Of a stretch of DNA of 64,000 nt, positions 47,692 to 56,501 are shown one piece after another. The translations under genes and the position numbers were made by a program. Location: contig NZ_CP048627.1 in the NCBI RefSeq assembly GCF_010669225.1, positions 2,458,578 to 2,522,577 of the forward strand, read 5' to 3'. This DNA is from Megamonas funiformis (lineage in GTDB: Bacteria; Bacillota; Negativicutes; Selenomonadales; Selenomonadaceae). The notes below the pieces were generated by a model. The model was not told where the DNA came from. It worked only from the letters and a program-made list of their open reading frames with translations, and ran no database searches. The first letter of the stretch is position 1; each line of letters opens with the position of its first letter.

Positions 47692-48660
47692 TTATAAAGA
47701 AATCACTTCTGCTAAATGTCTTAAATCTTCTGGGTATTCTTTTTTATTAGTGATTGCATCACGTAAATCAATGCAAACAATATTTCCACGTTGCATACCA
47801 AAAACAATATTATGAAGTCCAGAAACAGCTGCAAGTGTTGCTTGTTCGCCTAATACACTTGCAAATACACGGTCATTAGCTGTTGGTGAACCACCACGTT
47901 GAACTAAACCTAAAACAGTCAAGCGTGTGGAAATTCCTGTTCTAGCTTCTAATTCTTTTACTAACTCTTGCATATTGCCAGTACCTTCAGAAGCCAAAAT
48001 TACTAAATAAGATTTACCACCATCATGTAATTTTTGTACTTTATTGATAATTTTTTCCTTATCAAATTCTTCTTCTGGTACTATAACCATATTTCCGCCA
48101 CCAGCAACGGCTGAATATGTAGCAAGCCAACCACATTTATTGCCCATTACTTCAATAATAAATGTACGACGATGTGCTTTTGCAGTATCACGAATTTCGT
48201 TGATTGCCTGTAAAATAGTATTTACAGCAGTATCTGTACCAATAGCATAATCTGTTCCCCAAATATCATTTTCAATAGTAGCTGGAATACCAATTACAGA
48301 AAATCCTGTTTCACGTTCAAATTCTTCTGCTCCACGTAAGCTACCATCACCACCGATAACAATCAAAGCATCAATATTATGTTTTTTTAGATTTTCATAA
48401 GCTAATTGACGACCTTCTTTTGTACGGAAACGCTTACAAAAACTTGTACCCAAGAAAGTACCACCACGCTGAATAATATCGGCTACAGATATAGAAGTTA
48501 ATTCTTCCATATTATCATCAACTAAGCCTCTATATCCATCATAAACGCCCCATATACGCACGTTATTATTAATCGCAGTTCTCACTACAGCTCTAATAGC
48601 CGCATTCATTCCTGGTGCATCTGTACCACTTGTCAATACAGCAATATTTTCTACTGACAT
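47692..48660 (-). CDS. PfkA-family 6-phosphofructokinase with altered active-site residues
   Basis: A 322-residue protein of the ATP-PFK family (E. coli PfkA has 320). The ATP site GGDGS is intact at 103-107. Several usually invariant positions differ, aligned by eye to E. coli PfkA: SGTDAPG for SGGDAPG (T13), F74 for R72, E130 for the catalytic base D127 (ATIEND for GTIDND), N174 for R171, and L252 for H249. So either catalysis is modified or the substrate is not fructose 6-phosphate. A GAGGAGG site precedes the ATG. It converges on dhaL. Confidence 0.8.
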   Translation of the reverse strand: MSVENIAVLTSGTDAPGMNAAIRAVVRTAINNNVRIWGVYDGYRGLVDDNMEELTSISVADIIQRGGTFLGTSFCKRFRTKEGRQLAYENLKKHNIDALIVIGGDGSLRGAEEFERETGFSVIGIPATIENDIWGTDYAIGTDTAVNTILQAINEIRDTAKAHRRTFIIEVMGNKCGWLATYSAVAGGGNMVIVPEEEFDKEKIINKVQKLHDGGKSYLVILASEGTGNMQELVKELEARTGISTRLTVLGLVQRGGSPTANDRVFASVLGEQATLAAVSGLHNIVFGMQRGNIVCIDLRDAITNKKEYPEDLRHLAEVISL

Positions 48661-48773
48661 AAAAAAACCTCCTCAAAAATTAAAAGCATTTATATATTTT
48701 ATTCGCTAAATAATAACTAATATCCTTGTAAAAATCCCTAAAAAAACAAAATCTCCAAATATTATTGCTTAGC

Positions 48774-48803
48774 TTGACAACTCATACTCTAAAATGATAA
48801 ATT
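48774..48803 (+). promoter_or_regulatory. Probable promoter of the ZTP riboswitch-purH unit
   Basis: TTGACA at 48774-48779, with A/T-rich -10 candidates ATAAAT or TAAATT 17-18 bases downstream, just before the riboswitch. Confidence 0.5.
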
Positions 48804-48811
48804 TTAGTTAA

Positions 48812-48882
48812 CAATCTGTGTAACTGACGGAAGTGGAATTAACCACATGAAGCACAGATTTATACAGCCGACCGTCTGGGCA
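48812..48882 (+). promoter_or_regulatory. ZTP (pfl) riboswitch
   Basis: The leader has the two halves of the pfl motif: stem elements ATCTGTG/CACAGAT enclosing GTGGAATTAACCAC, and the conserved 3' segment CGACCGTCTGGGCA. ZTP/ZMP signals low 10-formyl-THF. It precedes the AICAR transformylase, whose substrate is ZMP, a fitting target. No T-run terminator follows the aptamer clearly, so control may be translational at the AGGAGG site. Confidence 0.9.
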
Positions 48883-48929
48883 ACAAAATCTAATAGTATT
48901 ATATTTATTTTACAGGAGGAATATCGTAA

Positions 48930-50105
48930 ATGAATTCTATGGAATTAAAATACGGATGTAACCCTAATCAAAAACCTGCTCGCGTTTTTATGAAAGATGG
49001 ACAAGATTTACCATTCACAGTTTTAAATGGACGTCCAGGTTATATTAATCTTTTAGATGCCTTTAACAGTTGGCAATTAGTTCGTGAATTAAGAGAAGCT
49101 ACAGGTCTTCCATCTGCTGCATCTTTTAAACATGTAAGCCCTGCTGGTGCAGCTGTTGCTGTTCCTTTATCTGAAACATTGAAAAAAATGTATTTCGTTG
49201 AAGGTATCGAACTCACACCTATGGCTACAGCATATATTCGCGCTCGTGGTGCTGACCGCATGTCTTCTTATGGAGATTTTGCTGCACTTTCCGATGAATG
49301 TGATGCTGCTACAGCTCGTTTCTTAGCCCGTGAAGTATCCGATGGTGTTATTGCTCCATCTTACAGTGCTGAAGCTTTAGAAATCTTAAAAACAAAACGT
49401 AAAGGTAACTATCTTGTAATTCAGATGAACCCTGATTACAAAGCACCTGAACTTGAAACAAAAGAAGTTTTTGGCGTTACTTTTGAACAAAAACGCAATG
49501 ATATTAAAATCACTGAAGAATTATTCAATAACATTCCTACAAAAAATAAAAATATCACAGATGAAGCAAAACGTGATTTACTTATCGCTTTAATCACATT
49601 GAAATACACTCAATCCAATTCCGTATGCTATGCTAAAGACGGACAGGCTATCGGTATCGGTGCTGGTCAGCAATCCCGTGTACATTGCACTCGTCTTGCT
49701 GGTAATAAAGCAGATATCTGGCATTTACGTCAAGCACCTCAAGTATTAAACTTACCATTTAAACCAGATGTTCGCCGTCCAGACCGCGATAATGCAATTG
49801 ATGTATATATCTCTGATGAATATATGGATTTACTCGGTGGCGACGATTGGAAACGCGTATTCACTGAAAAACCTCCAGTATTCACTAAAGAAGAAAAAGA
49901 TGCTTGGCTCGCTCAAGTAAAAGGCGTAGCTCTTGGCTCTGATGCATTCTTCCCATTCGGCGATAACATTGAACGTGCTCATAAATCTGGCGTAGAATTT
50001 GTCGCTCAAAGCGGTGGTTCTATTCGTGATGATAATGTTATTGAAACTTGTGATAAATACAATATGGCAATGGCATTCGTTGGAATTCGTTTATTCCATC
50101 ATTAA
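48930..50105 (+). CDS. purH: AICAR transformylase (stand-alone PurH formyltransferase domain)
   Basis: A 391-residue protein corresponding only to the AICAR formyltransferase part of PurH; the N-terminal IMP cyclohydrolase (MGS-like) domain is missing. It has the family blocks LKYGCNPNQKPAR, FKHVSPAGAAVA (Lys/His of the active site), QSNSVCYAKDGQAIGIGAGQ and SDAFFPFGDNIE. IMP cyclohydrolase must be supplied elsewhere. AGGAGG lies about 10 bases before the ATG. Controlled by the ZTP riboswitch. A small membrane protein gene follows 20 bases later. Confidence 0.93.
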   Translation: MNSMELKYGCNPNQKPARVFMKDGQDLPFTVLNGRPGYINLLDAFNSWQLVRELREATGLPSAASFKHVSPAGAAVAVPLSETLKKMYFVEGIELTPMATAYIRARGADRMSSYGDFAALSDECDAATARFLAREVSDGVIAPSYSAEALEILKTKRKGNYLVIQMNPDYKAPELETKEVFGVTFEQKRNDIKITEELFNNIPTKNKNITDEAKRDLLIALITLKYTQSNSVCYAKDGQAIGIGAGQQSRVHCTRLAGNKADIWHLRQAPQVLNLPFKPDVRRPDRDNAIDVYISDEYMDLLGGDDWKRVFTEKPPVFTKEEKDAWLAQVKGVALGSDAFFPFGDNIERAHKSGVEFVAQSGGSIRDDNVIETCDKYNMAMAFVGIRLFHH

Positions 50106-50125
50106 TTTCTATAAATAGAATTATA

Positions 50126-50629
50126 ATGAATATTAATCTTTTTTATTCAATATGTATTTTGATTTTAATAAGTATTTTTTGTATATTTTTTCTTAAATTA
50201 TATAAAAAAACAAACTCATTAAAAATATATTTGATTTTACTTACACTTATTAGTCTAAATTTATATTATTCTAGTCATTCACCAATTACATCTTATCCAG
50301 ATACATTACCAATAAAAGAAACTATCCACATGACTGATAAAGAAATTGTTTATACTATTGTCAAACAAGAACTATCTTATCATAAAAATAAAAGTCTTTT
50401 TGCTAATGGTAAAATCTTTGATTATAAAGATATCTCTGTATATAGTGTACCTAATGAACCAACTATATATTCTGTAGTATTTTCTATTCAGTCAGGTGAT
50501 GACGATTTTTGGTTGCCTGGTAATGGGACTAAACAAGAAAATAATTGGATTATTAATAAATCAAATTATATGCAACTTATTAAAGAAAAAGATTATTATC
50601 GTCTTATTTCTATAGGGACAGGATTATAA
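50126..50629 (+). CDS. Small membrane protein of unknown function
   Basis: A 167-residue protein I do not recognise. Two hydrophobic helices at about residues 5-25 and 32-50 are followed by a polar domain rich in Lys, Asp and Tyr, with no cysteine outside the first helix. No strong ribosome site is seen before the ATG. It is 20 bases after purH and probably cotranscribed. A terminator follows. Confidence 0.55.
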   Translation: MNINLFYSICILILISIFCIFFLKLYKKTNSLKIYLILLTLISLNLYYSSHSPITSYPDTLPIKETIHMTDKEIVYTIVKQELSYHKNKSLFANGKIFDYKDISVYSVPNEPTIYSVVFSIQSGDDDFWLPGNGTKQENNWIINKSNYMQLIKEKDYYRLISIGTGL

Positions 50630-50664
50630 AAATGGCACTAACTATGTTAGTGCCATTTTTTTAT
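50627..50664. terminator. Bidirectional intrinsic terminator
   Basis: AAAATGGCACTAAC and GTTAGTGCCATTTT form a perfect stem around a 3-base loop, with T-runs on both strands. Confidence 0.92.
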
Positions 50665-51428
50665 TTATAATACTTATCTTTATATAAATCTACATTCATT
50701 TTATACATATCTGCTCGATAAGATGCTAATGAATATTCAAATGGAATATCATTTTGATTATATGCAACCGTTGTTATATATAATAATGGAGCATTTTCCA
50801 TAATACCCAATAAATCAGATAAATAAGGGTCAGCAACTGTTGCATGAATTTGACGATTAATATGAGCAATCTCTATATTATATTTTGTTTTTAAAGTATC
50901 GTATAAAGAATTTTGCTCTAAATCTTCATCAATTAAGCCCTTACATAATTTCACAGGTATAAAAGTTTTAACATAAACTATAGGTTTATCATCAGCATAG
51001 CGCAAACGTTCAAGACAAATAACTTTATCTTTTTCTGTTAGCTTCAATTTTTCCATAACTTCAGCAAAGACATCTATTTCTGATATAGATAAAAGCTTCG
51101 TTTTAGGCTTTAATCCATAATATTGCATCTCTTGATTATATGTTTGGATTTTTTGAATGAAATCCCCTGCAATTTTAGGACGAGTAACAAATGTCCCTTT
51201 TGATTTAATTCTATTTAAATAACCTTCATGTACTAATTCTAAAAACGCTTGTCTAACTGTCGGTCTTGAAACATTTAAATATGCACATAATTCTTCTTCT
51301 GGTGGAACTAATTCACCATCTTTTAAGCTATTATCTTCAATATGCTTTATCATAAAAGTTTTTATTTGATAATATAGCGGAATAGGAACTGTTCTATCTA
51401 TTTTTAATTGTTCATATATCGAATTCAT
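50661..51428 (-). CDS. GntR/HutC-family repressor
   Basis: A 255-residue GntR regulator of the HutC subfamily: N-terminal winged HTH (about 18-80, with ELCAYLNVSRPTVRQAFLELVHEGYL) and a C-terminal UTRA effector domain (about 95-245). It is divergent from deoC. The palindrome over the deoC promoter is its likely operator. Such regulators usually sense a sugar phosphate or amino sugar; here it should respond to the substrate of the deoC-FGGY-AKR genes. Confidence 0.9.
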   Translation of the reverse strand: MNSIYEQLKIDRTVPIPLYYQIKTFMIKHIEDNSLKDGELVPPEEELCAYLNVSRPTVRQAFLELVHEGYLNRIKSKGTFVTRPKIAGDFIQKIQTYNQEMQYYGLKPKTKLLSISEIDVFAEVMEKLKLTEKDKVICLERLRYADDKPIVYVKTFIPVKLCKGLIDEDLEQNSLYDTLKTKYNIEIAHINRQIHATVADPYLSDLLGIMENAPLLYITTVAYNQNDIPFEYSLASYRADMYKMNVDLYKDKYYK

Positions 51429-51492
51429 TTATAATCTCCTTTCAAAAAAATTATAAAATATTAACTATCTTTTATCAATAAGTTATTATATA

Positions 51493-51539
51493 TTGACTTA
51501 ATTTTGTTATTTTGTTATTATGTAATTACATAATAACAA
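51493..51539 (+). promoter_or_regulatory. Promoter and palindromic operator of the deoC cluster
   Basis: TTGACT (51493-51498), 17 bases, TATTAT (51516-51521). A perfect 28-base palindrome covers 51512-51539; its core is TTATTATGTAATTACATAA. It overlaps the -10, so a bound GntR protein would block RNA polymerase. The central TGTAATTACA is a plausible HutC-type box. Confidence 0.8.
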
Positions 51540-51556
51540 AGAAAAGAGCGATAACT

Positions 51557-52219
51557 ATGAATAAATTTAGTAAATACTTTGATCACACATGTTTAAAACC
51601 TTATGCTACTAGAGAAGATATTGCTAAACTTTGCGAAGAAGCTAAAAAATATGATTTTATGATGGTAGCTATCAATTCTACACAGACAAAATTATGCAAA
51701 GAACTTTTAAAAGAAACTGATATTCATGTAGGTGCTGCTATTAGTTTTCCTTTAGGGCAAACTACAATAGAAACTAAAGTCTTTGAAACTAAAGATGCTA
51801 TTGCAAATGGTGCAGATGAAATTGATTATGTAATTAATATTACAGAATTAAAAGAAAAAAATTATGATTATATCAAAGAAGAAATGACTCAAATAGTAGA
51901 TGTTTGCAGAAAACATAATGTAATTTCTAAAGTTATTTTTGAAAACTGCTATCTTACTGATGAAGAAAAAATTAAATTATGCGAAATAGCACTTGAAGTA
52001 AAACCAGACTTCATCAAAACTTCTACAGGCTTTGGTACAGGTGGCGCTACAGTTGAAGATGTAAAACTCATGAAAAGCATTGTCAAAGACACAGTAAAAG
52101 TAAAAGCCGCTGGTGGAATTCGCGATTTAGATACTTGCTTAAAAATGATTGAAGCTGGCGCTGAAAGAATTGGCACATCTTCTGCTATAAAAATCACAGA
52201 AGCATACAATAATAAATAA
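51557..52219 (+). CDS. deoC: DeoC-family (deoxyribose-phosphate) aldolase
   Basis: A 220-residue class I aldolase. The Schiff-base Lys is in [10 protein letters not shown], the second Lys in KAAGGIR, the Asp in DEIDYVINI, and the phosphate site is IGTSSA. The usual VCVNP near residue 45 reads VAINSTQT, so the active-site Cys of DeoC is missing and the substrate may differ from deoxyribose 5-phosphate. The true start is ATG at 51557; the longer frame reaches into the operator. An FGGY kinase gene follows 18 bases later. Confidence 0.85.
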   Translation: MNKFSKYFDHTCLKPYATREDIAKLCEEAKKYDFMMVAINSTQTKLCKELLKETDIHVGAAISFPLGQTTIETKVFETKDAIANGADEIDYVINITELKEKNYDYIKEEMTQIVDVCRKHNVISKVIFENCYLTDEEKIKLCEIALEVKPDFIKTSTGFGTGGATVEDVKLMKSIVKDTVKVKAAGGIRDLDTCLKMIEAGAERIGTSSAIKITEAYNNK

Positions 52220-52237
52220 TTAGGAGCATACCTATCT

Positions 52238-53782
52238 ATGGGTAAATACTTACTAGCTCACGACTTAGGAACATCTGGAAATAAAGCCACTTTATTTTCC
52301 ACAGAAGGGCAACTCATCGCTAGTTGCACATATAATTATGATGTTTATTACTCTAATAATAATTGGGCAGAACAAAATCCTAACGATTGGTGGCAAGCTG
52401 TCATAGCTACCACTAAAACATTAATAAAAAATATTAATCCTAAAGATATTTTAGCTGTGTCCTTTAGTGGTCAAATGATGGGTTGTGTCTGTGTAGATAA
52501 AAAAACAAGAACCACTAAGAAATGCTATTATTTGGGCAGATATGCGTGCTACAAAACAAACTCAACAAATAGCTAAACAAATATCACCTCAAAGATTTTA
52601 TGAAATAACAGGTCATCGTCTTTCTCCTAGCTATGGTGGTCAAAAACTTATGTGGATAAAAGATAATGAACCGCATATTTATGCTAAAACGTATAAAATG
52701 CTAAATGCAAAAGACTTCATCATTTTAAAATTAACAAATCAATTTGTTACTGAATACAGTGATGCCTCCTCTACTTGTCTAATGGATTTAAATAAATTAT
52801 GTTGGTCTGATGAATTATTAAATATTATGGGCATTGATAAACAAAAAATGCCTAAACTCTTAAAATCCACTGATATTACCGGATATATAACTAATACTGC
52901 TAGTGAATTAACTGGACTTTGCCCTAATACACCTGTTGTTTGTGGTGGAGGCGATGGGGTATGTGCTGCCGTTGGCACTGGTTGTATCAAAGAGGGAATT
53001 GCTCATAGTAGTATTGGTACTTCTTCTTGGATATCTATAACTACAAAAAACCTATTTTCTCCAAAAATAAAAGCACTTTTAATTGGGCTCATATAGTTCC
53101 TGGATATATCCTACCTACTGGTACTATGCAAAGCGGTGGGGGCGCTTACTCTTGGTATATAAATAAATTTTGCCAATACGAACAAAATCTAGCTCAAAGA
53201 GGACATAAATCTATTTATGACATATTAGAACAAGAACTTGCTAATACTTCTGTTGGTAGCAATGGACTATTATTTTTGCCTTACCTTATTGGTGAACGAA
53301 GTCCTTGGTGGAATACAAATGCTAAAGCTAATTTCATTGGTCTAAAAATGGAACATCAGCGAAAAGATTTATTGCGAGCAATTCAAGAAGGCGTTGCTAT
53401 GAATTTAAATATTATCTTAAATATATTTAAAGCTGAAAATATCCATATATCTGAATTAGTAGCTGTTGGGGGTGGAGCTAAAAGTAAATCATGGCAAAAA
53501 ATATTTGCTGATGTTTATAATACTAAAATCATTCTGCCAAAATTATTAGATGAAGCTGCTTCTATGGGTGCTGCTATCACTGCTGGTGTTGGCATTGGTA
53601 TTTTTAAAGATTTTGAAGTAGCCAGCAAATTTATTTCTTTAGATAAAATAATTGAACCTACCCCTACAAACGTAAAAAAATATCAAAAATTACAGCCAAT
53701 TTTTGAAAAAGCTTATTTGCAATTGCAATCATTATTTGAACAATTAAATGATTTCAGTGAAAAGAGGGTTTTAGATGAATAA
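52238..53782 (+). pseudogene. FGGY-family carbohydrate kinase with two compensating frameshifts
   Basis: A xylulokinase-like kinase of about 515 residues spread over three frames. The start is good (HDLGTSGNKATLF). At an A7 run (52499-52505) one extra A shifts the frame; reading resumes in KQEPLRNAIIWADMRATKQ. At an A6 run (53045-53050) one A is missing; the frame returns in KKPIFSKNKSTFNWAH. All FGGY blocks, GTGCIKEGIAHSSIGTSSW and VGGGAKSKSW among them, are otherwise intact. It may be a new pseudogene, a phase-variable gene, one rescued by slippage, or a sequencing error in poly-A. Confidence 0.8.
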
Positions 53783-54611
53783 TATTCTTTTAAATAATGG
53801 TGTAAAAATTCCTCAAATTGGTTTTGGCACATGGAAAGCACCAACAAGTGAAGTTACTATAAATGCTGTGAAAACAGCTATCGAAAATGGTTATACACAT
53901 ATCGATTGTGCTAGCGTTTATGGCAATGAAAAAGAAGTTGGTCAAGGCATTATTGCTAGTAATATTTCTCGCGATAAATTATTTATCACAGGTAAATTAT
54001 GGAATGACATTCGCGGTTATGATGAAACTATTACAGCCTTTAATCAAACATTAAATGATTTAGCTATTGATTATTTAGATTTATATTTAATTCATTGGCC
54101 AAGACCACAAAAATACCATGATGATTATATTGAAAAAAACCGCCAATCATGGAAAGCTATGGAAGATTTATATAAACAAGGAAAAATTCGTGCTATTGGT
54201 GTGAGCAATTTTAAAGAGCATCATATTGATGAATTACTTGAAACTTGTGAAATCAAACCTATGGTTAATCAAATTGAATTTCATCCTAGCTGTTTGCAAA
54301 AAGATATTAGAGATTATTGTAAACAACGCAATATCGTAGTTGTCGGTTATAGTCCTTTGGCAAATGGTAAAGTATTTCAATGTGAGGAATTAAAAATCTT
54401 TGCTCAAAAATATAATGCTTCAATAGCGCAATTATGTGTTCAATATGCTTTACAACACAATGTTATACCTCTTGTGAAAAGTGTTACTAAAGAGCGTATT
54501 ATTGAAAATCTAAAAATAAATTTTACAATTAGTTGTGAAGATTTGTGTGTTATTGATAATATAACTACTTGTGGTGGTTCTTACAAAGATAGTGATAATA
54601 TTAATTTTTAA
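53775..54611 (+). CDS. Aldo-keto reductase
   Basis: A 278-residue NADPH-dependent aldehyde/ketone reductase. The catalytic tetrad is visible: D in THIDCASVYGN, Y in the same block, K in FITGKLWND and H in YLIHWPRP. The C-terminal KSVTKERIIENL binds the cofactor phosphate. It overlaps the kinase end by 8 bases. It may reduce an aldehyde released by the DeoC-like aldolase. A terminator follows. Confidence 0.92.
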   Translation: MNNILLNNGVKIPQIGFGTWKAPTSEVTINAVKTAIENGYTHIDCASVYGNEKEVGQGIIASNISRDKLFITGKLWNDIRGYDETITAFNQTLNDLAIDYLDLYLIHWPRPQKYHDDYIEKNRQSWKAMEDLYKQGKIRAIGVSNFKEHHIDELLETCEIKPMVNQIEFHPSCLQKDIRDYCKQRNIVVVGYSPLANGKVFQCEELKIFAQKYNASIAQLCVQYALQHNVIPLVKSVTKERIIENLKINFTISCEDLCVIDNITTCGGSYKDSDNINF

Positions 54612-54623
54612 TTATATTAAATA

Positions 54624-54653
54624 AAAAACTGCACTTTAAGTGCAGTTTTTTTT
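54624..54653. terminator. Intrinsic terminator
   Basis: ACTGCACTT and AAGTGCAGT form a perfect palindrome followed by a long T-run, after the aldo-keto reductase. Confidence 0.9.
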
Positions 54654-54728
54654 ATTTTAAAAATTCTTCAATCTCTATAAATTCATCATCTAAAAAATAC
54701 ACATATTTTCTTTAATTTAACTCACAAA

Positions 54729-54757
54729 TTGACAATATTGTTAACACTAAGTATAAT
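54729..54757 (+). promoter_or_regulatory. Consensus sigma-A promoter of the lone EIIC
   Basis: TTGACA (54729-54734), exactly 17 bases, TATAAT (54752-54757): a perfect consensus, 73 bases before the likely start at 54830. Confidence 0.85.
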
Positions 54758-54829
54758 TATTAGCTGTGTGTGTATTTATATAAGATATATGTACATAATA
54801 AATTCATCGAAAGGACTATTTTTATCTGT

Positions 54830-55918
54830 ATGAACACTTCTTCTCAACACCAAAAATCAATGATTAATACTATAATTGATGGTATCGCTGGTATATTTTT
54901 ACCCATTGTCAGTTTACTAAGTGCCGCTGGTATCTTAAAAGGTATTATTGCTGTATTAATTGCCACAGATGTACTAATTAAAGAAAGTGATAATTACCTT
55001 GTTTTAAATGCCATGACTGACAGTTTATTTTACTTTTTACCCATGTTATTAGCCTATACATCAGCTAAAAAATTTGGTGCTAATCCCTTTACTGCTGTCG
55101 TTATTGCAGGTATTTTCCTTTATCCTTCACTAAATCATATCTTAGAATCTGGTCAAACTGTAGAATTCTTCCATATTCCTTTAAAAGGTGTTACCTACCA
55201 TTCTAGTGTTATCCCTATTATTTTAGCTTCAGCATTATTAACTTTTGTTGAAAAATTCTTAAATAAAATTTTCCCTGATATGGTAAAAGGGTTTTTGACA
55301 CCTCTTTTGTGTATTATTTTTGTAGGATTTGTAACATTATTCTTATTTGGCCCTATTGGTATGGTTATAGGTGATTTTCTCGCTAATATCTATGAATATA
55401 TCTATAAATTTTCCCCAATTATATCAGGAGCGTTATTAGGTACAGTCATTCAACCAATGGTAATCTTTGGTTTCCACTGGAGTTTTATTTTAATCGGTAT
55501 GAATAATATTGCCGTATTGGGTTCGGATACAGTTTTAGCCTTAATGGGACCTGCTGTATTTGCTCAAGCTGGTGCAGGACTTGCTGTATTCTTAAAAAGT
55601 AAAGATACGAAATTTAAATCCATTTGCGCATCTTCTATTTTGTCAGCATTATTTGGTATCACTGAACCAATTATGTTTGGTGTAAATTTACCTCGCAAAA
55701 AGCCTATGATAGCCGTATGCATCGGTGGTGGTATTGGTGGTGCTATCGCTGGTTATTCAGGCGCTAAAGCTATCGCTTTTGCCTTTCCTAGTCTAGCTTC
55801 TCTTCCTGTATTTTATGGCGATGGCTTTCTATTGTATATTTTAAGTGATGTAATTGCTGCCATTATTGCTTTCATCATCGCTTATTGTTTAAAATTTAAA
55901 GTTGATTTAGCAAAATAA
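54830..55918 (+). CDS. PTS glucose-superfamily EIIC (beta-glucoside type), stand-alone
   Basis: A 362-residue EIIC domain with about ten helices. Marks of the BglF/sucrose type are the early GIFLPIVSLLSAAGILKG, GFHWSFILIGMNN, and SALFGITEPIMFGVNLPRKKP with the conserved Glu. No EIIB or EIIA domain is fused or nearby, so it must borrow these. The upstream frame to 54770 contains the promoter-proximal leader and is unlikely to be translated; the ATG at 54830 has AAAGGA 14 bases upstream, a weak fit. The IS element lies directly downstream. Confidence 0.85.
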   Translation: MNTSSQHQKSMINTIIDGIAGIFLPIVSLLSAAGILKGIIAVLIATDVLIKESDNYLVLNAMTDSLFYFLPMLLAYTSAKKFGANPFTAVVIAGIFLYPSLNHILESGQTVEFFHIPLKGVTYHSSVIPIILASALLTFVEKFLNKIFPDMVKGFLTPLLCIIFVGFVTLFLFGPIGMVIGDFLANIYEYIYKFSPIISGALLGTVIQPMVIFGFHWSFILIGMNNIAVLGSDTVLALMGPAVFAQAGAGLAVFLKSKDTKFKSICASSILSALFGITEPIMFGVNLPRKKPMIAVCIGGGIGGAIAGYSGAKAIAFAFPSLASLPVFYGDGFLLYILSDVIAAIIAFIIAYCLKFKVDLAK

Positions 55919-55988
55919 AAAGATAGTACAAATTGAACTGCACCCCAAAAGTTGGACAAAAAACAACTTTTGGAGGTGCAGTTTTTTT

Positions 55989-56501
55989 ATGACTAAATAC
56001 TCAAATGAATTTAAAGTTAAAGCAATTAAAATGGTTTTAAAAGGAGATTCTATTTCTCATGTAGCTAAAATTCTAAACATGCCAGATATAGCTCCTCTTT
56101 GCAGATGGATATCTCATTATGAACATGGTGGTATTCCACAACTTCTTCATAAAAATCGTAAATATACTCCTATCTTTAAGCAAAAAGTTATTGAATATAA
56201 ATGGCTACATCATTTATCATTAAATCAAACAGCAGCCAAATTTTCCATTCCTAATACTGGTACAATTTCTACATGGGAAAAGTTGTATCATTCTTATGGC
56301 TTTTCTGGCTTACTTGCTAAGAAACGAGGTAGACCATCTATGAAAAAATCTAAATCTAAATACAAAGTTAACAAACCTAAAAAAGAACTTTCTTATGTTG
56401 AAAAATTGGAACAAGAAGTTTATCAATTAAGGATGGAAAATGACCTATTAAAAAAGTGGCATGCCTTAATGAAGCAATGGGAAAAGGAAGGAAGACACTA
56501 G
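55989..56501 (+). CDS. IS3-family transposase OrfA
   Basis: A 170-residue DNA-binding protein with two HTH regions (SISHVAKILNMPDIAPLCRW and LSLNQTAAKFSIPNTG) and a leucine-zipper-like end (YVEKLEQEVYQLRMENDLLKK split over residues 130-155). It recognises the IS ends. Near its end the in-frame heptamer A AAA AAG (56450-56456) is a perfect -1 slippery site, so the OrfAB transposase is made as a fusion. Confidence 0.93.
   Translation: MTKYSNEFKVKAIKMVLKGDSISHVAKILNMPDIAPLCRWISHYEHGGIPQLLHKNRKYTPIFKQKVIEYKWLHHLSLNQTAAKFSIPNTGTISTWEKLYHSYGFSGLLAKKRGRPSMKKSKSKYKVNKPKKELSYVEKLEQEVYQLRMENDLLKKWHALMKQWEKEGRH

Noticed and set aside
52499..53050. Programmed frameshifting as the sole explanation for the FGGY kinase
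   Set aside because: Two opposite shifts in one gene of a family normally encoded in one frame are unlikely to be programmed; no stimulatory structure was seen.
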